From Clostridia bacterium (GTDB lineage Bacteria > Bacillota > Clostridia > Oscillospirales > CAG-272), in assembly GCA_017465885.1 (NCBI GenBank), contig JAFTVG010000003.1, forward strand, positions 1 through 35,786: a stretch of 35,786 nt of DNA. The letters run 5' to 3'. Each line of letters starts with the position of its first letter. The stretch's first letter is position 1. The notes under the pieces were generated by a model. That model worked only from the letters and a program-made list of their open reading frames with translations, searched no databases and was not told where the DNA came from. This document shows positions 7,112 through 14,822 of this stretch, in pieces. The position numbers were made by a program, and so were the translations under genes.

Positions 7112-9034
7112 ATGGGACTGACGATCGCCGAAAAGATCATCAAAAATCACCTGGTGCAGGGCAGCCTTGAAAGAGGAAGCGAGATCGCCCTGCGCATCGA
7201 CCAGACCCTCACCCAGGACGCCACGGGTACGATGGCGTATCTGGAATTTGAAGCAATGGGCACGCCCAGAGTCAAGACCGAGCTGAGCGTTGCCTACATC
7301 GACCACAACACCCTGCAGTGCGGCTTTGAAAACGCCGACGACCACGCCTACATCCGCTCCGCGGCAAAGAAGTTCGGCGTGAGATACTCCACCCCGGGCA
7401 ACGGCATCTGCCATCAGGTGCATTTGGAGCGCTTCGGCGTGCCCGGCAAGACCCTGATCGGCTCGGACAGCCACACCCCCACGGGCGGCGGCATCGGAAT
7501 GCTTGCCATCGGTGCGGGCGGTCTTGACGTGGCGGTTGCCATGGGCGGAGGGGCGTACTATATCACCATGCCCAAAATGTACAAGATCGAGCTGGCGGGC
7601 AAGATGCCCCCCTTCGTCACCGCCAAGGATTTAGCCTTGGAGGCACTGCGCCTGCTTACCGTCAAGGGCGGTGTGGGCGCCATCATCGAGTGGGGCGGCG
7701 AGGGCATCAAGGACTTGACCGTACCCGAGAGAGCCACCATCACCAATATGGGTGCCGAGCTGGGCGCCACCACCTCCATCTTTCCCTCCGATGAGAAGAC
7801 CGAAGCCTTCCTGAAGGCACAGGGCAGGGGCGAAGAATATACCCCTCTTTGCTCGGACGAGGATGCGGTATACGACAAGATCGTCAAGATCAACTTAGAT
7901 GAAATGAAGCCGCTGATCGCCTGCCCCCATATGCCCGACAGAGTGGTGGCAGTGGAAAGCCTTTGCGACGTGACGGTCAATCAGGTGTGCATCGGCTCCT
8001 GCACAAACTCTTCTCTTTACGATATGTTAAAGGTCGCCGCCCTCTTGAAGGGCAAGACCGTCGCCCCCGGGGTCAGCCTTTCCATCTCTCCCGGTTCCCG
8101 TCAGGTGCTTTCCATGCTCATTGAAACGGGAGCGCTGAACGATATGGTGGCGGCAGGCGCAAGAATTTTGGAATGCGCCTGCGGACCCTGCATCGGTATG
8201 GGCTTCTCCCCCAACTCCGGCGGGGTGAGTGTAAGAACCTTCAACCGCAATTTTGAAGGCAGAAGCGGCACGGCAGATGCCAAGGTCTATTTAGCCTCTC
8301 CCGAAACGGCAGTTGCCTGCGCGTTAACGGGCAAAATCACCGATCCCACCACCCTGGGCGAAGCGCCCATTGTGGCAATGCCCGAAAGCTTCCGCGTGGA
8401 CGATCGGGGCGTTCTTCTGCCCGCCGCGCCCGAGGAAGCGGCAGAGGTGGAAATCGAGAGAGGCCCCAACATCGGCAAATGCCCCGTAGGATCCGCTCTT
8501 GAAAACGAGATGACGGCGCAGGTGGTCTTGAAGGTGGGCGACGACATCACCACCGACCACATTATGCCCGCAGGTGCCAAGATCCTGCCCTACCGCTCCA
8601 ACATCCCCTTCCTTTCCAAGTTCTGCTTCGGGGCGGTGGATCCCGGATTTGCAGAAAGAGCGAAGGCAACGCAAAACGGCGTCATCGTGGGCGGACAGAA
8701 CTACGGTCAGGGCTCTTCCCGTGAGCACGCCGCCTTAGTGCCCCTCTATCTCGGAGTGCGCGCAGTGATCACCAAGAGCTTTTCCCGCATCCACAGAGCA
8801 AACCTGATTAACGCGGGCATCCTGCCCCTCACCCTTGCCGACCCCGCAGACTACGACAAGCTGACCCTTGGCGAAGGGCTGACCCTGTCCGACCTGCATA
8901 AGGGCATAGACGAGGGCAAACTGACCCTGATCACCGAAAAGGGCGAGGAGATCGCCCTTGTGGCAGACTATTCGGAAAGACAGAAGAAGATCCTGCTTGC
9001 GGGCGGACTTCTTCCCTACACCAGAGACAACTGA
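7112..9034 (+). CDS. Aconitate hydratase (aconitase), 640-residue AcnA-like form
   Basis: 640 residues, the compact aconitase/isopropylmalate-isomerase-like form seen in many anaerobes (long AcnA is about 890). [4Fe-4S] ligands are Cys297 (IGSCTNSS) and Cys357/Cys360 (CACGPCIGMG). The substrate-region motif GSDSHTPTGGG is at 117-127. The swivel domain (about 470-600) carries DDITTDHIMPAG, GGQNYGQGSSREHAA with the catalytic Ser around 535-536, and KSFSRIHRANLINAGILP. It converts citrate to isocitrate between its operon neighbours. GAAGG at 7094-7098 is the likely ribosome binding site. The 50-base gap before it holds GTATAC (7103-7108), similar to the operator core but possibly by chance. It could be misread as homoaconitase or LeuC. 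Fused LeuC- and LeuD-like halves plus context favour aconitase. Confidence 0.9.
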   Translation: MGLTIAEKIIKNHLVQGSLERGSEIALRIDQTLTQDATGTMAYLEFEAMGTPRVKTELSVAYIDHNTLQCGFENADDHAYIRSAAKKFGVRYSTPGNGICHQVHLERFGVPGKTLIGSDSHTPTGGGIGMLAIGAGGLDVAVAMGGGAYYITMPKMYKIELAGKMPPFVTAKDLALEALRLLTVKGGVGAIIEWGGEGIKDLTVPERATITNMGAELGATTSIFPSDEKTEAFLKAQGRGEEYTPLCSDEDAVYDKIVKINLDEMKPLIACPHMPDRVVAVESLCDVTVNQVCIGSCTNSSLYDMLKVAALLKGKTVAPGVSLSISPGSRQVLSMLIETGALNDMVAAGARILECACGPCIGMGFSPNSGGVSVRTFNRNFEGRSGTADAKVYLASPETAVACALTGKITDPTTLGEAPIVAMPESFRVDDRGVLLPAAPEEAAEVEIERGPNIGKCPVGSALENEMTAQVVLKVGDDITTDHIMPAGAKILPYRSNIPFLSKFCFGAVDPGFAERAKATQNGVIVGGQNYGQGSSREHAALVPLYLGVRAVITKSFSRIHRANLINAGILPLTLADPADYDKLTLGEGLTLSDLHKGIDEGKLTLITEKGEEIALVADYSERQKKILLAGGLLPYTRDN

Positions 9035-9049
9035 AAGGAGAAGGTCTTT

Positions 9050-10192
9050 ATGGAGCAACGGGAATATATCGAAAGCGCCGTTGCCTCCTTCCGCGCCCTG
9101 CTTGAAGAGCAGCTTTCAAGAGTGGCGGCAATGGAGGAGGCGCAGGGGCTTACGGGCAAGCAAAAGGAATGCATCCGAATCGGCATCGTGGAGGGCGACG
9201 GCATCGGACCCATCATCGTTTCTGCCGCAGAAGAGATCCTGCAGGTGCTTTTAAAGGAAGAGCTGGACGAAGGGAAGGTCAGCCTTGAAAAGATCGGCGG
9301 ACTGACCATCGAAAACCGCCTTGCAACAGGTCAGACCCTGCCCAAGGACACCCTTGAAGCCATCAAAAAATGCGACGTCTTCTTAAAGGGTCCCACCACC
9401 ACCCCCAAGGGCGGTACGGTGGAAAGTGCCAACGTGGCGCTGCGGCGGGCACTGGATCTTTACGCCAACGTCAGACCGGTTGCCATTCCCGAAAAAGGGA
9501 TCGACTGGACCTTTTTCAGAGAAAACACCGAGGGTGAATACGTGCTGGGAAGCCGCGGTATCGAGATCCCGGGCAAGCTTGCCATGGACTTCAAGGTGAC
9601 CACCAAGCCCGGCACCGAGCGCATCGCCCGCGCCGCCTTTGAGTTTGCAAAAAAGAACGGCAAAAAGAACGTTGCCATCGTGACCAAGGCAAATATTATG
9701 AAAAAGACAGACGGCAATTTCTCTGCCATCTGTCACGAGATCGCGGCTGAATACCCCGATATCGCGGTGGAGGATTGGTATATCGACATCATGACCGCCA
9801 ATCTGGTCAACGAAAAGATCGCAAGCCGCTTTGAGGTCTTCCTCCTGCCCAACCTTTACGGCGACATCCTCACCGACGAAGCCGCCCAGCTTCAGGGAGG
9901 CGTGGGCACGGCGGGAAGCGCCAACACGGGCGACCGCTACGCTATGTTTGAGGCGGTGCACGGCTCCGCCCCCCGTATGATCGAGGAGGGACTGGGAGAC
10001 TACGCCAGCCCCGAAAGCATCCTGCGGGCGACCGTGATGATGCTCTCCCACGTGGGACTGCAGGAAAAAGCTGACCGCCTTGCCGCCGCCCTTGACGCCT
10101 TAAGAGCGCAGGGTACCGTGGTGGTGGACGGCACGCCCGAGAAAGCGACCTGCAAGGAATTCGTAACAGCACTCCTTGAACAACTCAAATAA
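9050..10192 (+). CDS. Isocitrate dehydrogenase (isocitrate/isopropylmalate dehydrogenase family)
   Basis: 380 residues. After a 40-residue helical N-terminal extension the family core begins with IRIGIVEGDGIGP. Visible motifs are the substrate-binding Arg region LRRALDLYANVRP (131-143), RENTEGEY (157-164), TKANIMKKTDG (212-222), metal-binding Asp in NLYGDILTDEA (268-278) and the cofactor loop EAVHGSAP (301-308). The next residues are Arg-Met, neither the NADP-type Lys-Tyr nor the usual NAD-type Asp-Ile, so cofactor preference cannot be read from sequence. It would make 2-oxoglutarate from the isocitrate supplied by the upstream aconitase. AAAGGAG lies 8-9 bases before the ATG and only 15 bases separate it from aconitase. 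Confidence 0.88.
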   Translation: MEQREYIESAVASFRALLEEQLSRVAAMEEAQGLTGKQKECIRIGIVEGDGIGPIIVSAAEEILQVLLKEELDEGKVSLEKIGGLTIENRLATGQTLPKDTLEAIKKCDVFLKGPTTTPKGGTVESANVALRRALDLYANVRPVAIPEKGIDWTFFRENTEGEYVLGSRGIEIPGKLAMDFKVTTKPGTERIARAAFEFAKKNGKKNVAIVTKANIMKKTDGNFSAICHEIAAEYPDIAVEDWYIDIMTANLVNEKIASRFEVFLLPNLYGDILTDEAAQLQGGVGTAGSANTGDRYAMFEAVHGSAPRMIEEGLGDYASPESILRATVMMLSHVGLQEKADRLAAALDALRAQGTVVVDGTPEKATCKEFVTALLEQLK

Positions 10193-10218
10193 ACGCTTTT
10201 TCATAAATCTCCTCCAAA

Positions 10219-10262
10219 AAAAGACACTGCCGCGGCTTTCAATTGCCGCGGCAGTGTCTTTT
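10219..10262. terminator. Strong bidirectional terminator
   Basis: An 18-bp perfect stem (10219-10236 with 10245-10262) with an 8-base loop is flanked by A and T runs on both sides. It lies between the convergent isocitrate dehydrogenase and GH31 genes and should serve both. Confidence 0.9.
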
Positions 10263-10264
10263 GT

Positions 10265-12199
10265 TTAAGGGATTCTTTTGATTTCTTTGATGCCGTAGCG
10301 GTAAGATTCCACGGTTAAAGTATGGTCGTTTACACGCAGCACTCTCGCATCCTCGGCGTATTCAAAGCCGTTATCCTCGATCAGCTTTGCCACAGCGCCT
10401 TCGGTGTTGCCGTAGCAGTAAAGGGTGATCTCGAATTGTGTATCTTTTTCAATATACTGCACGGGCGTTGCAAGGGGCAGGACGGTGCCGCTCTTGACAA
10501 AGACGGGGATATCGGCAGTTGTCACCTCAAAGGCGGCGCCACCCTCATACTTTTTGCCGTCAAAGAAGCCGTACCACTGCCCTTCAGGTAAATAGACCTT
10601 GCGGCTTTCCTCCTTTGCCGTCATAGGGGCGACGATTATGCTGTCACCGAAATAGTATTCATCCCACAGCTCGTGGGTGTTCTTGTCCTCGGGATGCTCA
10701 CATACCAGCGCCCGCACGGGGGGCTTGCCCGCCGTTTTATACTCGTAAAAGGCGGTGTAGAGATAGGGAACGAGCGCCATACGAAGCTCCAAAAGGGCTT
10801 TGATCTCTTCGGTGCAGTCCTTATCGATCCAGGGCATATCGTCAAGATAAAAGGCATTGATCAGCGACTGCACGCTGAAGACCACCGTCTGTACCCTGCG
10901 GACGAGATCCTCCTTTGACTCTGCGTGGCGCACCTCGGGCGACCAGAGCAGTCCGGAAAAGCCCGCATTTGACACTCCGCGGATGAAGTCCTTGTGGTTA
11001 TAAAGGTCACTATAGAGGACAAATGGATAGGAGGAGGCAAGGGCGCCTAAGTTTCTCACCTCGGCAAGGGTCTTTTCTCTGCCGTGCACCTGCATCATCG
11101 TCTGCAGGAAAAGGGTGCCGAAGAGGCTGTGGTACTGCTCTCCGTCCATGCCCGAGGGAAACTCCGAGCAAAGGGGGAAGGTCCAATGCCCCGTGTAGTC
11201 ACTTCCGTCGCATTCATCAAGCTTGTAGCCCTTCACGCCAAGGGACTGCAGCTCTTCGTGATGCTTCACGAAGAGCTCTCTTGCACCGTCTGTAGAAAAG
11301 TCGGGCACGAGTCCGTCCCATACCTTATAGTCGCCGCTGTAAGGGAGTAGCTTTTCGTAAAGGGGACTGCTTGGATGAACAAAGCCCTGCTCCCACAGGT
11401 TCACCTTAAAGCCCATATTCTTCAGTTTTTCAAACGTTTCCTTGTAGTGGGGGAAGCGTTCGCTATCCCATACAAAAGAGCTGGAATAGGAACAGCTCTG
11501 CCAGCCCGGCTCTAAACCCAGAATATCGCAGGGGATTTCCATTTTTCTGAACTTTTCCGCCATTTCAAGCACCTGCTTTTCGTTAAACTCCAGATGGCAA
11601 CGATACAGGTTTCCAAGCCCCCACAGCGAAACGTCGCATCCGCCCCCCGAAAAGAGGTTGTATTGGCAGATGCAGTCAAGCATATTTTCGCCCTTGAAGA
11701 TATAGAGATCCACACCCTTTACGTGGGGCACGTCGATGGTGAAGACGGTAGGATAGCTGGCCTCTCTTTTGGCGTAAATTTCGGAAAACTCGCTCTTTAG
11801 TTCGCTGTGCGCAGCGGTGCTTGCGGTGCTTACTTTGGTGTAGCCGCAGTTGAATTCCACGTAGCGCGCACTATCCACGAAGATGCCCCAGCCCTCGGTG
11901 GTGACGAAAAAGGGGACGGGTGCGTGGCTATCGCCGGTGTTGGAGATGGGGTCTGCATTGGGGCGGATGGTCTTTTTGCGGTTGGTCTGGCGAAATCCCT
12001 TTAACTGCAGACCGAAGCCGTAGACCTCGTTTCCCGGGTTTAAGGGGAATTCCACCAAAAGTCCCCGCGCCGTTTGCTTAAAATGCAGTTCTTTGGCATG
12101 TTCAATGGAAAGGGGAGTGACTTCTATCTTGCTTTTGGGTGAAAATTTGGTGGGCACGAGCTCCTCGGGCGTGCCCAGAGTGATCCTATATACGCTCAT
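10265..12199 (-). CDS. Glycoside hydrolase family 31 alpha-glycosidase
   Basis: 644 residues, no signal peptide, so probably cytoplasmic. An N-terminal beta-sandwich (about 1-185; NEVYGFGLQLKGF) precedes the TIM barrel (about 190-500). The nucleophile is probably Asp328 in GYKLDECDG, aligned with the KxD motif of GH31. The acid/base is probably Asp398 in LYSDLYNH. GLLWSPEVR (417-425) is also family-typical. C-terminal beta domains follow from about 510 (YYFGDSIIVAPMT). GH31 covers alpha-glucosidases, alpha-xylosidases, alpha-galactosidases and others. The substrate cannot be assigned here. AGGAGG sits 9 bases upstream of the ATG, and a consensus promoter precedes it, so it is a single-gene unit. 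Confidence 0.85.
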   Translation of the reverse strand: MSVYRITLGTPEELVPTKFSPKSKIEVTPLSIEHAKELHFKQTARGLLVEFPLNPGNEVYGFGLQLKGFRQTNRKKTIRPNADPISNTGDSHAPVPFFVTTEGWGIFVDSARYVEFNCGYTKVSTASTAAHSELKSEFSEIYAKREASYPTVFTIDVPHVKGVDLYIFKGENMLDCICQYNLFSGGGCDVSLWGLGNLYRCHLEFNEKQVLEMAEKFRKMEIPCDILGLEPGWQSCSYSSSFVWDSERFPHYKETFEKLKNMGFKVNLWEQGFVHPSSPLYEKLLPYSGDYKVWDGLVPDFSTDGARELFVKHHEELQSLGVKGYKLDECDGSDYTGHWTFPLCSEFPSGMDGEQYHSLFGTLFLQTMMQVHGREKTLAEVRNLGALASSYPFVLYSDLYNHKDFIRGVSNAGFSGLLWSPEVRHAESKEDLVRRVQTVVFSVQSLINAFYLDDMPWIDKDCTEEIKALLELRMALVPYLYTAFYEYKTAGKPPVRALVCEHPEDKNTHELWDEYYFGDSIIVAPMTAKEESRKVYLPEGQWYGFFDGKKYEGGAAFEVTTADIPVFVKSGTVLPLATPVQYIEKDTQFEITLYCYGNTEGAVAKLIEDNGFEYAEDARVLRVNDHTLTVESYRYGIKEIKRIP

Positions 12200-12231
12200 G
12201 GCGGTATCCTCCTGCGATCACGTTTTTTGGT

Positions 12232-12260
12232 ATTATAATGCCGCGTGAAAAGAAAGTCAA
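12232..12260 (-). promoter_or_regulatory. Promoter of the GH31 gene
   Basis: Minus-strand TTGACT (12255-12260), 17-bp spacer, TATAAT (12232-12237), 33 bases before the start codon. Confidence 0.8.
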
Positions 12261-12310
12261 TAGGGAATTTCATGTTTTTTTGTAACCTAATGCAGCAGGG
12301 CTTTCGGCAA

Positions 12311-12352
12311 AAAAACAGACCGCATTTGCTTTCGCAAGAGCGGTTCTGTTTT
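12311..12352 (-). terminator. Terminator of the XRE regulator gene
   Basis: Stem ACAGAACCGC/GCGGTCTGT with one bulge, enclosing an inner TTGC/GCAA hairpin, followed on the minus strand by seven T. It lies about 130 bases after the XRE stop. The 12261-12480 interval otherwise shows no credible gene. Confidence 0.75.
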
Positions 12353-12480
12353 GGTTCTGTAATAAACGTTTGGAGAGCAATTGCGCCGCGCACTTGATAC
12401 ACCTCGTTTTTATTCTGTAAAGCGTTGCTTGGCTTCCATCTTAAAAGCATCTGCTGCTTTCAAAATGGGCATCGCTCTTT

Positions 12481-12717
12481 TTATTCCCCGTCAAGGGCAA
12501 AGATCTCCTCGTAGGAAACGCCCAGAAGCTCCTTGATCAGAAGGATCTCGTCGGGGTAAAGATGCCTCTGCCCCACCTCGATCTTGGCAAGAGCGCTTCG
12601 GGTAAGATCGCATCCTGCAAGCTGGAGCTTTGCCGCCAACAGCTCCTGGGTCATTCCCGCCCGCTCTCTGAGCATCCTGACGTTCTTCCCCACCCTTTTT
12701 TCGATCCGCGCGTTCAT
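12481..12717 (-). CDS. Small XRE-family helix-turn-helix regulator
   Basis: 78 residues, essentially one HTH_3 domain: RIEKRVGKNVRMLRERAGMTQELLAAKLQ, then DLTRSALAKIEVGQRHLYPDEILLIKELLGVSYEEIF. The ATG at 12717 has GGAGG six bases upstream. A TTG two codons earlier is nearly adjacent to the GGAGG and is a poorer start. It has no effector domain and probably represses its own promoter through one of two inverted repeats upstream (12735-12754, 12793-12810). A minus-strand TATAAT box lies at about 12767-12772 with a weak -35. Confidence 0.85.
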   Translation of the reverse strand: MNARIEKRVGKNVRMLRERAGMTQELLAAKLQLAGCDLTRSALAKIEVGQRHLYPDEILLIKELLGVSYEEIFALDGE

Positions 12718-12734
12718 CGTCAACCTCCAAAATT

Positions 12735-12754
12735 TTGCGCTTATTCAGGCGCAA
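12735..12754. promoter_or_regulatory. Inverted repeat TTGCGC-8-GCGCAA upstream of the XRE gene
   Basis: Perfect 6-bp arms with an 8-base centre, between the XRE promoter and its start. The same arms with a 5-base centre recur at 14123-14139 upstream of the 96-residue protein gene. This suggests a shared operator, though chance is possible at this length. Confidence 0.4.
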
Positions 12755-12758
12755 TCCG

Positions 12759-12787
12759 TTGACAATATTATACCTTTGTGTTATACT
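12759..12787 (+). promoter_or_regulatory. Promoter-like sequence antisense to the ldhA end
   Basis: Plus-strand TTGACA (12759-12764), 17-bp spacer, TATACT (12782-12787). No plus-strand gene follows. A transcript would run antisense into the 3' end of ldhA. It overlaps the minus-strand XRE promoter. Confidence 0.35.
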
Positions 12788-12792
12788 TTAAC

Positions 12793-12810
12793 TGCACCCG
12801 TATAGGTGCA
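12793..12810. promoter_or_regulatory. Inverted repeat TGCACC-6-GGTGCA
   Basis: Perfect 6-bp arms around CGTATA, between the XRE gene and ldhA. It could be an operator for the XRE protein or a weak terminator region of ldhA. No U-run supports termination. Confidence 0.35.
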
Positions 12811-12840
12811 ATAAAATTGAAAATCAAGCACCTTGCTCCT

Positions 12841-13830
12841 TCATCCCCGAAAGATCAACTCGTTTTCGCAGGATCCCCTTTCAAAAAGAGATATCAGATT
12901 TGAAACGGTGGTCAGCGCGATGGCGTCCAGCGCCTCTTTGGTCAAAAACGCCTGATGGGAGGTGACCAGAACGTTTGGCATAGAGATCAGACGCGCCAAG
13001 GTATCGTCCTCCAAAATATGCCCCGAATTGTCCTCGAAAAAGAGCCCCTCCTCCTCTTCGTAAACGTCAAGACACGCTCCCCCGATGCGGCGGCTCTTGA
13101 TGCCCTCAAGCAGTGCCTCGGAGTCGATCAGCCCCCCGCGGGAGGTGTTGACGATCATCACGCCCTTTTTTAAAAGGGGAAGGGTTCGGGTGCACAGCAG
13201 ATGGCGGGTGTGCTCGGTAAGCGGGCAATGGAAGGACAGCACGTCGCTTTCGGCAAAAAGTCGGTCGATGGGGCAGTATTCCGCCTCTGAAAGGGCTCGG
13301 GGAGCAGGATCGTAGGCAAGCACCCTCATCCCAAAGCCCCTGCAAATCTCCGCAAAGGCAGAGCCGATCCGTCCCATTCCCACCACCCCTGCCGTCTTCC
13401 CGTGAAGCTCAAAGCCGATCAAGCCCTGCAGGCTGAAATTGAACTCTCTTGTACGGTTATACGCCTTGTGAATACGGCGAACGGAGGTCAGAAGCATCCC
13501 GGCGGCGTGCTCCGCCACCGCGTGGGGCGAATAGGCGGGCACGTGTACCACCCGAAGCCGTCCCTTGGCGTGAGCAAGATCCACGTTGTTACTGCCCGCA
13601 CAGCGCAGTGCCGCCACCTGCACGCCGCACTCGGTCAGCCGATCAATAGCGGCGGCATCCAGTCGGTCGTTTACAAAAAGACACACCCCGTCAAACCCAC
13701 GGGCAAGGGGAGCGGTTTCTCCGTTCAACGGCGTTTCAAAATAGTGAAAGCCCACCCCCTCTTCCCTGCCGTAGCGGTCAAAATAGGGAATCTCGTATTC
13801 CTTGGCATCAAAAAATGCAATTTTCATCAA
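12841..13830 (-). CDS. ldhA: D-lactate dehydrogenase (D-2-hydroxyacid dehydrogenase family)
   Basis: 328-329 residues, the same length as E. coli LdhA and recognisably collinear with it. Shared landmarks are LRCAGSNNVDL (substrate Arg), VPAYSPHAVAEHAAGM, the NAD-binding GMGRIG (GxGxxG, about 151-156), FHCPLTEHT, NTSRGGLIDSEAL (catalytic Arg about 231), LDVYEEEEGLFFED with the catalytic Glu region, and TSHQAFLTKEAL with the catalytic His about 292. It reduces pyruvate to D-lactate with NADH in the cytoplasm, regenerating NAD in fermentation. The start is either TTG at 13830 or the adjacent ATG at 13827. AAAGGAG is 8 or 11 bases away. No Rex-type operator was seen upstream. Confidence 0.88.
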   Translation of the reverse strand: MMKIAFFDAKEYEIPYFDRYGREEGVGFHYFETPLNGETAPLARGFDGVCLFVNDRLDAAAIDRLTECGVQVAALRCAGSNNVDLAHAKGRLRVVHVPAYSPHAVAEHAAGMLLTSVRRIHKAYNRTREFNFSLQGLIGFELHGKTAGVVGMGRIGSAFAEICRGFGMRVLAYDPAPRALSEAEYCPIDRLFAESDVLSFHCPLTEHTRHLLCTRTLPLLKKGVMIVNTSRGGLIDSEALLEGIKSRRIGGACLDVYEEEEGLFFEDNSGHILEDDTLARLISMPNVLVTSHQAFLTKEALDAIALTTVSNLISLFERGSCENELIFRG

Positions 13831-14082
13831 GCGTATCGCTCCTTTCCTCTTCCATTTTGCCCCGCCTCCATCCGCTTATCCCCGAAAGCTTCTGCCAAAA
13901 ACCTTTGAAATCTTATCCAAAACGCGCCCGTCCCGCCCACTGTTACTTTTTGTTCTGAAAAAGGCAGGAAAGCTTGTCAAAAAGCGGGAACACCCGTCTT
14001 GAAGTCTCCTTTTTCCACCGACCTTCTGAAAAGTTGCCAAAGATGGCAGACCTTCGCCCCTCTTCTTGTGTATATTAAGCCC

Positions 14083-14139
14083 TTTACGCAGAGGCTTGAT
14101 TGTGATAGAATAGCTTCGAACGTTGCGCCGTGCGCGCAA
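14083..14139 (+). promoter_or_regulatory. Promoter and inverted repeat upstream of the 96-residue protein gene
   Basis: TTTACG (14083-14088), 17-bp spacer, TAGAAT (14106-14111), then TTGCGC/GCGCAA arms at 14123-14128 and 14134-14139 in the leader. The interval 13831-14160 between divergent ldhA and this gene shows no other gene. A minus-strand TTGACA near 13970-13980 could belong to an ldhA promoter, but no matching -10 is convincing. Confidence 0.55.
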
Positions 14140-14160
14140 ACGAACTTTGGAGGTAGCTTC

Positions 14161-14451
14161 ATGAGCATACGATTATCAAAAAAGACGGAGGAGGGCACGC
14201 CCCTTTACCAAAGCGACGACACGTCCTATTTCCTCCGCTGTCACACCCTCTTCGCCCCCGGCCTCACACCCTGCCGTTCCTACGATCTGATTGTCAGCAA
14301 TCTTTACGGAAGCGTTCTTCTGAAGGATCTGACAACCAAGGAGGACAGCGCCTTAAAGCTGCTCAACCGCCTTTACGAGGAGGACGCCCTGCCGGAGAAT
14401 ATGCCTTGGATCGCCGAGGATCTGCTGGCAGATCCCGAATTCGTAGGCTGA
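14161..14451 (+). CDS. Small uncharacterised protein, DUF6514-like
   Basis: 96 residues, no signal peptide or membrane segment. The pattern (a strand-rich front with RSYDLIVSNLYGSVLLKDLTT, then a helix ALKLLNRLYEEDALPENMPWIAEDLL) resembles small clostridial proteins grouped as DUF6514, whose C-terminus likewise ends in an acidic EDxL helix. The family match is from memory and weak, and the function is unknown. GGAGG seven bases before the ATG, a promoter and a strong terminator make it a convincing single-gene unit. Confidence 0.65.
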   Translation: MSIRLSKKTEEGTPLYQSDDTSYFLRCHTLFAPGLTPCRSYDLIVSNLYGSVLLKDLTTKEDSALKLLNRLYEEDALPENMPWIAEDLLADPEFVG

Positions 14452-14464
14452 ACCGCCATAGCCA

Positions 14465-14504
14465 AAAGCCCCCGCACAGCCCAAGGGCATGCGGGGGTGT
14501 TTTT
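14465..14504 (+). terminator. Terminator of the small DUF6514-like gene
   Basis: Stem AAGCCCCCGCA with TGCGGGGGTGTT around a 13-base loop, ending in TTTTT, 13 bases after the stop. Confidence 0.85.
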
Positions 14505-14509
14505 GTCTT

Positions 14510-14666
14510 GCAGCACCGCCCGCGGCGCTGCGCACCATCACCCACCCTTAAGGCGTTGCTTTAAAAAAAGAGCAACGGACGGTGCTTCAAAGGACAGTAT
14601 ACGAAATCACGTGCATTTTCCCCCACGCGCCCCTGCCGACGAGCCCGTCGGCAGGGGCTTATTTTT
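14510..14666 (+). other. Hairpin-rich stretch ending in a strong terminator: possible small RNA
   Basis: Three consecutive hairpins: GCAGC...GCTGC with inner CCG/CGG (about 14510-14531), CGTTGCT/AGCAACG (about 14554-14577), and a 12-bp perfect stem GCCCCTGCCGAC with its complement (14629-14640, 14647-14658) followed by TTATTTTT (14659-14666). The last is a clear Rho-independent terminator. The preceding gene already has its own terminator at 14504, so this one should end a separate transcript. No convincing promoter was found between 14505 and 14600. Read-through from the small gene is the alternative. Confidence 0.45.
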
Positions 14667-14763
14667 GGTCGTTTTTCACAAAAATGCAAGCGCTCATTTG
14701 TGCACTTTGCCCAAGTGCCTTTGTTTGGCAAATGAATATTTATCCGTATATACATTTTTTCTC

Positions 14764-14792
14764 TTGACAGATCCGCGCTTCTGTGGCACAAT
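14764..14792 (+). promoter_or_regulatory. Promoter of the radC-like gene
   Basis: TTGACA (14764-14769), 17-bp spacer, CACAAT (14787-14792), 30 bases before the ATG. Confidence 0.65.
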
Positions 14793-14822
14793 AATGATGT
14801 ATCATTCGCAAAAGGAGGAAGC

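Noticed and set aside
12196..12450. An 84-codon minus-strand frame upstream of the GH31 gene
   Set aside because: It contains the XRE terminator and the GH31 promoter and shows no protein features.
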